From positions 1 to 64,000 of the forward strand of contig CACNQJ010000005.1 in assembly GCA_902622575.1 (NCBI GenBank): DNA of 64,000 nt. Direction: 5' to 3'. The notes under the pieces were generated by a model. It made no database searches. It was not told the DNA's origin and saw only the letters and a list, made by a program, of their open reading frames with translations. Of the stretch, positions 62,010-64,000 are shown one piece after another. The position numbers and the translations under genes were made by a program. The first letter of the stretch is position 1; each line of letters opens with the position of its first letter. The DNA comes from an uncultured Bacteroidota bacterium. Its GTDB lineage: Bacteria > Bacteroidota > Bacteroidia > Flavobacteriales > Flavobacteriaceae.

Positions 62010-63491
62010 TCAGCTTAAGGCCTTTTTTAAACGACAAACGGTTTCTTCAAATCCAATAAATGCCATCATTTGTGAGACGTCCGGCCCCTCCATTTTACCT
62101 ACAATTGATAGCCTACAAAACGCCATCACCTTGCCAAGTTTTGCACTGTTTTTTTCTGCACTGTCTTGGATTAGGCTCTTTATTTCACTTGAATCGTTGG
62201 TTTCTTTTTCTTTGAGCATAACTATAAATGAATTAATGGATTTTTTGATTTCATCATTAATCATCTTTTGACAAGCCTCTTCATTAATTTCTGGAGCGTC
62301 AAACAAATAATAAAACTTGTTTTTTAATCCAACAACGCTGTCCATTCTTGGCTGAATAAGCCTTATAAAATCATGAAGTTTTTCCTTAGGGATCTCTTGG
62401 TTTTTATTGGAGCATATCTTCACTAACTCCATAAGATCAAGCGCTTGTATATGTTGAGAGTTAATCCAAAGTAGTTTAGCTGGATCAAATTTTGCACCAC
62501 CTTTATTGATTTTTTCTAATGAAAAATCACTTATTAGTTCATTCATTGAATAGATTTCTTTATCATCTTTTGGGCTCCACCCAAGGAAAGCCATATAGTT
62601 TACCAAGGCCTCGGGCAAGAACCCTGACTCATCAAACCCAGCATAAATTTTTTCGTCTTTCCAATTTTTTGCATAAACAGGAAATCCAAACTTATGCCCA
62701 TCTCTTTTAGAAAGTTTTCCTTTTCCAGTTGGCTTTAAAATCAATGGAAGGTGAGCAAATATTGGTTCATTCCAGCCAAAAGCCCTATATAATAATACAT
62801 GAAGGGCTAATGAAGGGAGCCATTCCTCTCCCCTTATTACATGTGTAATGCCCATTTTATAATCATCTACAACATTAGCCAAATGGTATGTAGGCATTCC
62901 ATCAGACTTTAAAAGAATCTTGTCATCAATATCTCTTGTCGAAACAACCATCTCCCCCCTTATTATGTCTTTGAACCCAACCTCTTGTTGATCTGGAGTT
63001 TTAAAACGAATCACAAACCTCTCTTTATCTATGCGTTTTTTTATTTCTTCATCACTCATTGACAAAGAGTTGTCAAGTTTAAGTCTATTGTGAGCATTAT
63101 AGATAAATTTTTTACCTCTTTTTTCGTGATCTGCTCTATGAAAATCAAGCTTTTCCTTTTTATCAAAAGCGTAGTACGCCCACCCAGTTTCTATTAATTT
63201 TTCTACGTATCCTTTGTAAATTTCTCTTCTTTCGCTTTGGTTGTATGGACCGCTTTGACCGCCTTTTGAAGATGATTCATCAAAATTTATTCCTGCCCAA
63301 GCTAATGACTGTTCTATATGCTCTTGGCTTTTATCTACTTTCCTTGCAAGGTCTGTGTCTTCAATTCTTAATACAAGCTCTCCATTAGTCTTTTTAGCAT
63401 ATAAATAATTAAAAAGCGCAGTTCTTAACCCACCTATATGTAGCGGACCTGTTGGACTTGGCGCAAATCTCAATCTTGTTTTTTCAGTCAT
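62010..63491 (-). CDS. gltX: Glutamyl-tRNA synthetase
   Basis: 493 residues. HIGH motif PSPTGPLHIGGLR (11-23), LRIEDTD, and KLSKRDG near 260-266. Charges tRNA-Glu. With glnS nearby, both enzymes of the Glu/Gln pair are present here, so no indirect amidation route is needed for tRNA-Gln. It follows the AlkB-like gene by 13 bases. Confidence 0.95.
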   Translation of the reverse strand: MTEKTRLRFAPSPTGPLHIGGLRTALFNYLYAKKTNGELVLRIEDTDLARKVDKSQEHIEQSLAWAGINFDESSSKGGQSGPYNQSERREIYKGYVEKLIETGWAYYAFDKKEKLDFHRADHEKRGKKFIYNAHNRLKLDNSLSMSDEEIKKRIDKERFVIRFKTPDQQEVGFKDIIRGEMVVSTRDIDDKILLKSDGMPTYHLANVVDDYKMGITHVIRGEEWLPSLALHVLLYRAFGWNEPIFAHLPLILKPTGKGKLSKRDGHKFGFPVYAKNWKDEKIYAGFDESGFLPEALVNYMAFLGWSPKDDKEIYSMNELISDFSLEKINKGGAKFDPAKLLWINSQHIQALDLMELVKICSNKNQEIPKEKLHDFIRLIQPRMDSVVGLKNKFYYLFDAPEINEEACQKMINDEIKKSINSFIVMLKEKETNDSSEIKSLIQDSAEKNSAKLGKVMAFCRLSIVGKMEGPDVSQMMAFIGFEETVCRLKKALS

Positions 63492-63504
63492 TGTCTTTTA
63501 TGAA

Positions 63505-64000
63505 TTAAACTTGCTCTCTCATTCTCTCCGGCACCAATGGGTTAATAAAATAAAACCATAATGGCGGAACTAGGCTAAGTAAAATTGAAGCTGGATACCC
63601 GAAAGGAAGTTGTGGGGCTTCGTCATGACAGTCTAAAATTTGATATTTTTTCGAAGCCTTGAAGTGATGATCACTGTGCCTAGTAAGCTCATAAAGCACA
63701 ATTCTTCCTATGTTGTGATTTGAATTCCATGAGTGATGAGCTTGCACTCTTTCATATCTTCCAGAGGGCATTTTGAACCTCTTAAGCCCATAATGCTCTA
63801 TGTAGTTTATACATTCCAAAAACAAAAATGAAATTATTCCACTTACTAGAGCAAACAAAAAAACCTTGGGTGAAAACACTATGATTAGCATACCTAAATA
63901 TGCAGGTTGAAACACATGGTACCAAAGCATGTCGTTTTTAATTGAAAAAAAACTTTTCTTTTTAATTCTTAGAAGCTGTATTTGTTTTTTCCAAGCGTCT
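63505..64000 (-). CDS. AlkB-type alkane 1-monooxygenase, C-terminal part
   Basis: 164 codons visible, open through the right edge; the N-terminus lies outside. Conserved AlkB motifs are NYIEHYGLKR, HHSWNSN and LTRHSDHHFK, which hold di-iron histidines, followed by DEAPQLPFGYPASILLSLVPPLW typical of the C-terminus (quoted as DEAPQLPFGYP and LVPPLW). Alkane hydroxylases turn medium-chain alkanes into alcohols with rubredoxin as donor. The internal ATG at 63930 is not the start since the frame and homology continue beyond it. Lies beside gltX, not in an alk operon. Confidence 0.85.
   Translation of the reverse strand, partial: DAWKKQIQLLRIKKKSFFSIKNDMLWYHVFQPAYLGMLIIVFSPKVFLFALVSGIISFLFLECINYIEHYGLKRFKMPSGRYERVQAHHSWNSNHNIGRIVLYELTRHSDHHFKASKKYQILDCHDEAPQLPFGYPASILLSLVPPLWFYFINPLVPERMREQV

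Overview
The window comes from a member of the Bacteroidota, most likely a marine flavobacterium with a compact genome. The base composition is strongly AT-rich (about one third G+C by eye, not computed). A type IX secretion sorting domain, Omp28-like and SusCD-free envelope lipoproteins, an OmpA protein with thrombospondin type 3 repeats, an ABC-permease/M1-peptidase fusion, a 630-residue PurF, an IPExxxVDY-family protein and promoters of the TAnnTTTG type all point to this group. Intergenic spaces are very short: many stop and start codons overlap (ATGA, TAATG), several convergent pairs are separated by 1-9 bases, and Shine-Dalgarno sequences are mostly absent. No insertion sequence, prophage, CRISPR array or rRNA was seen.

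Layout. 1-1546 (minus): a surface-protein operon cut by the left edge (tail-fibre-like secreted protein, small T9SS-sorted protein, NTF2-like protein). 1586-2842 (plus): esterase, DinB protein and a 33-residue membrane peptide. 2851-4416: secreted M28 peptidase. 4427-8546: a divergent envelope redox locus with Smr protein and Omp28-type thioredoxin-fold lipoprotein to the left, and TlpA, a DUF6029-type outer-membrane barrel and an aquaporin to the right. 8592-11385 (minus): a five-gene envelope operon (53-residue membrane protein, SOUL heme-binding protein, hydrolase lipoprotein, four-helix His-containing membrane protein, YceI). 11452-12640: two exported phosphatases. 12764-20017: envelope and secreted proteins (orphan secreted protein, DUF4838 protein, unknown membrane protein, AIM24, double NTF2, double fasciclin, GH18 chitinase-like).

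20100-27595 (minus): a CAT-anticodon tRNA, then AddB-like nuclease, OmpA and AddA-like helicase-nuclease. 27654: Mn-type superoxide dismutase. 28277-32807: ABC permease/M1 fusion with its ATPase. 32818-42722 is housekeeping: purF, a PfkB kinase, rnhA and purN run left; acpP, fabF, an IPExxxVDY protein, pyk, rbfA and an FtsX-like permease run right; dusB faces them. 42810-50612 (plus): lepA, a YHYH lipoprotein, an amino-acid permease with universal stress domains, an MBL hydrolase, an M1 peptidase and rnpA. 50620-55160: S9 peptidase, exported endonuclease/phosphatase-type protein, then rpiB, a GNAT enzyme and a 53-residue zinc-ribbon peptide. 55161-55524 is the only long gene-free stretch. 55525-64000: rnr, a LysE exporter, tRNA-Cys, folB, glnS, an NTF2 lipoprotein, an SPFH protein, gltX and the C-terminal part of an AlkB-type alkane monooxygenase.

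The best candidates for an undescribed system are the two envelope loci. At 4427-8546 two thioredoxin-fold exported proteins flank a predicted outer-membrane barrel whose only two cysteines form a C-X4-C pair at its C-terminus. At 8592-11385 a tightly coupled operon joins a heme-binding SOUL protein, a b561-like membrane protein and an isoprenoid-binding-type YceI protein. Family names come from recognising motifs in the translated sequence; no database search was run.
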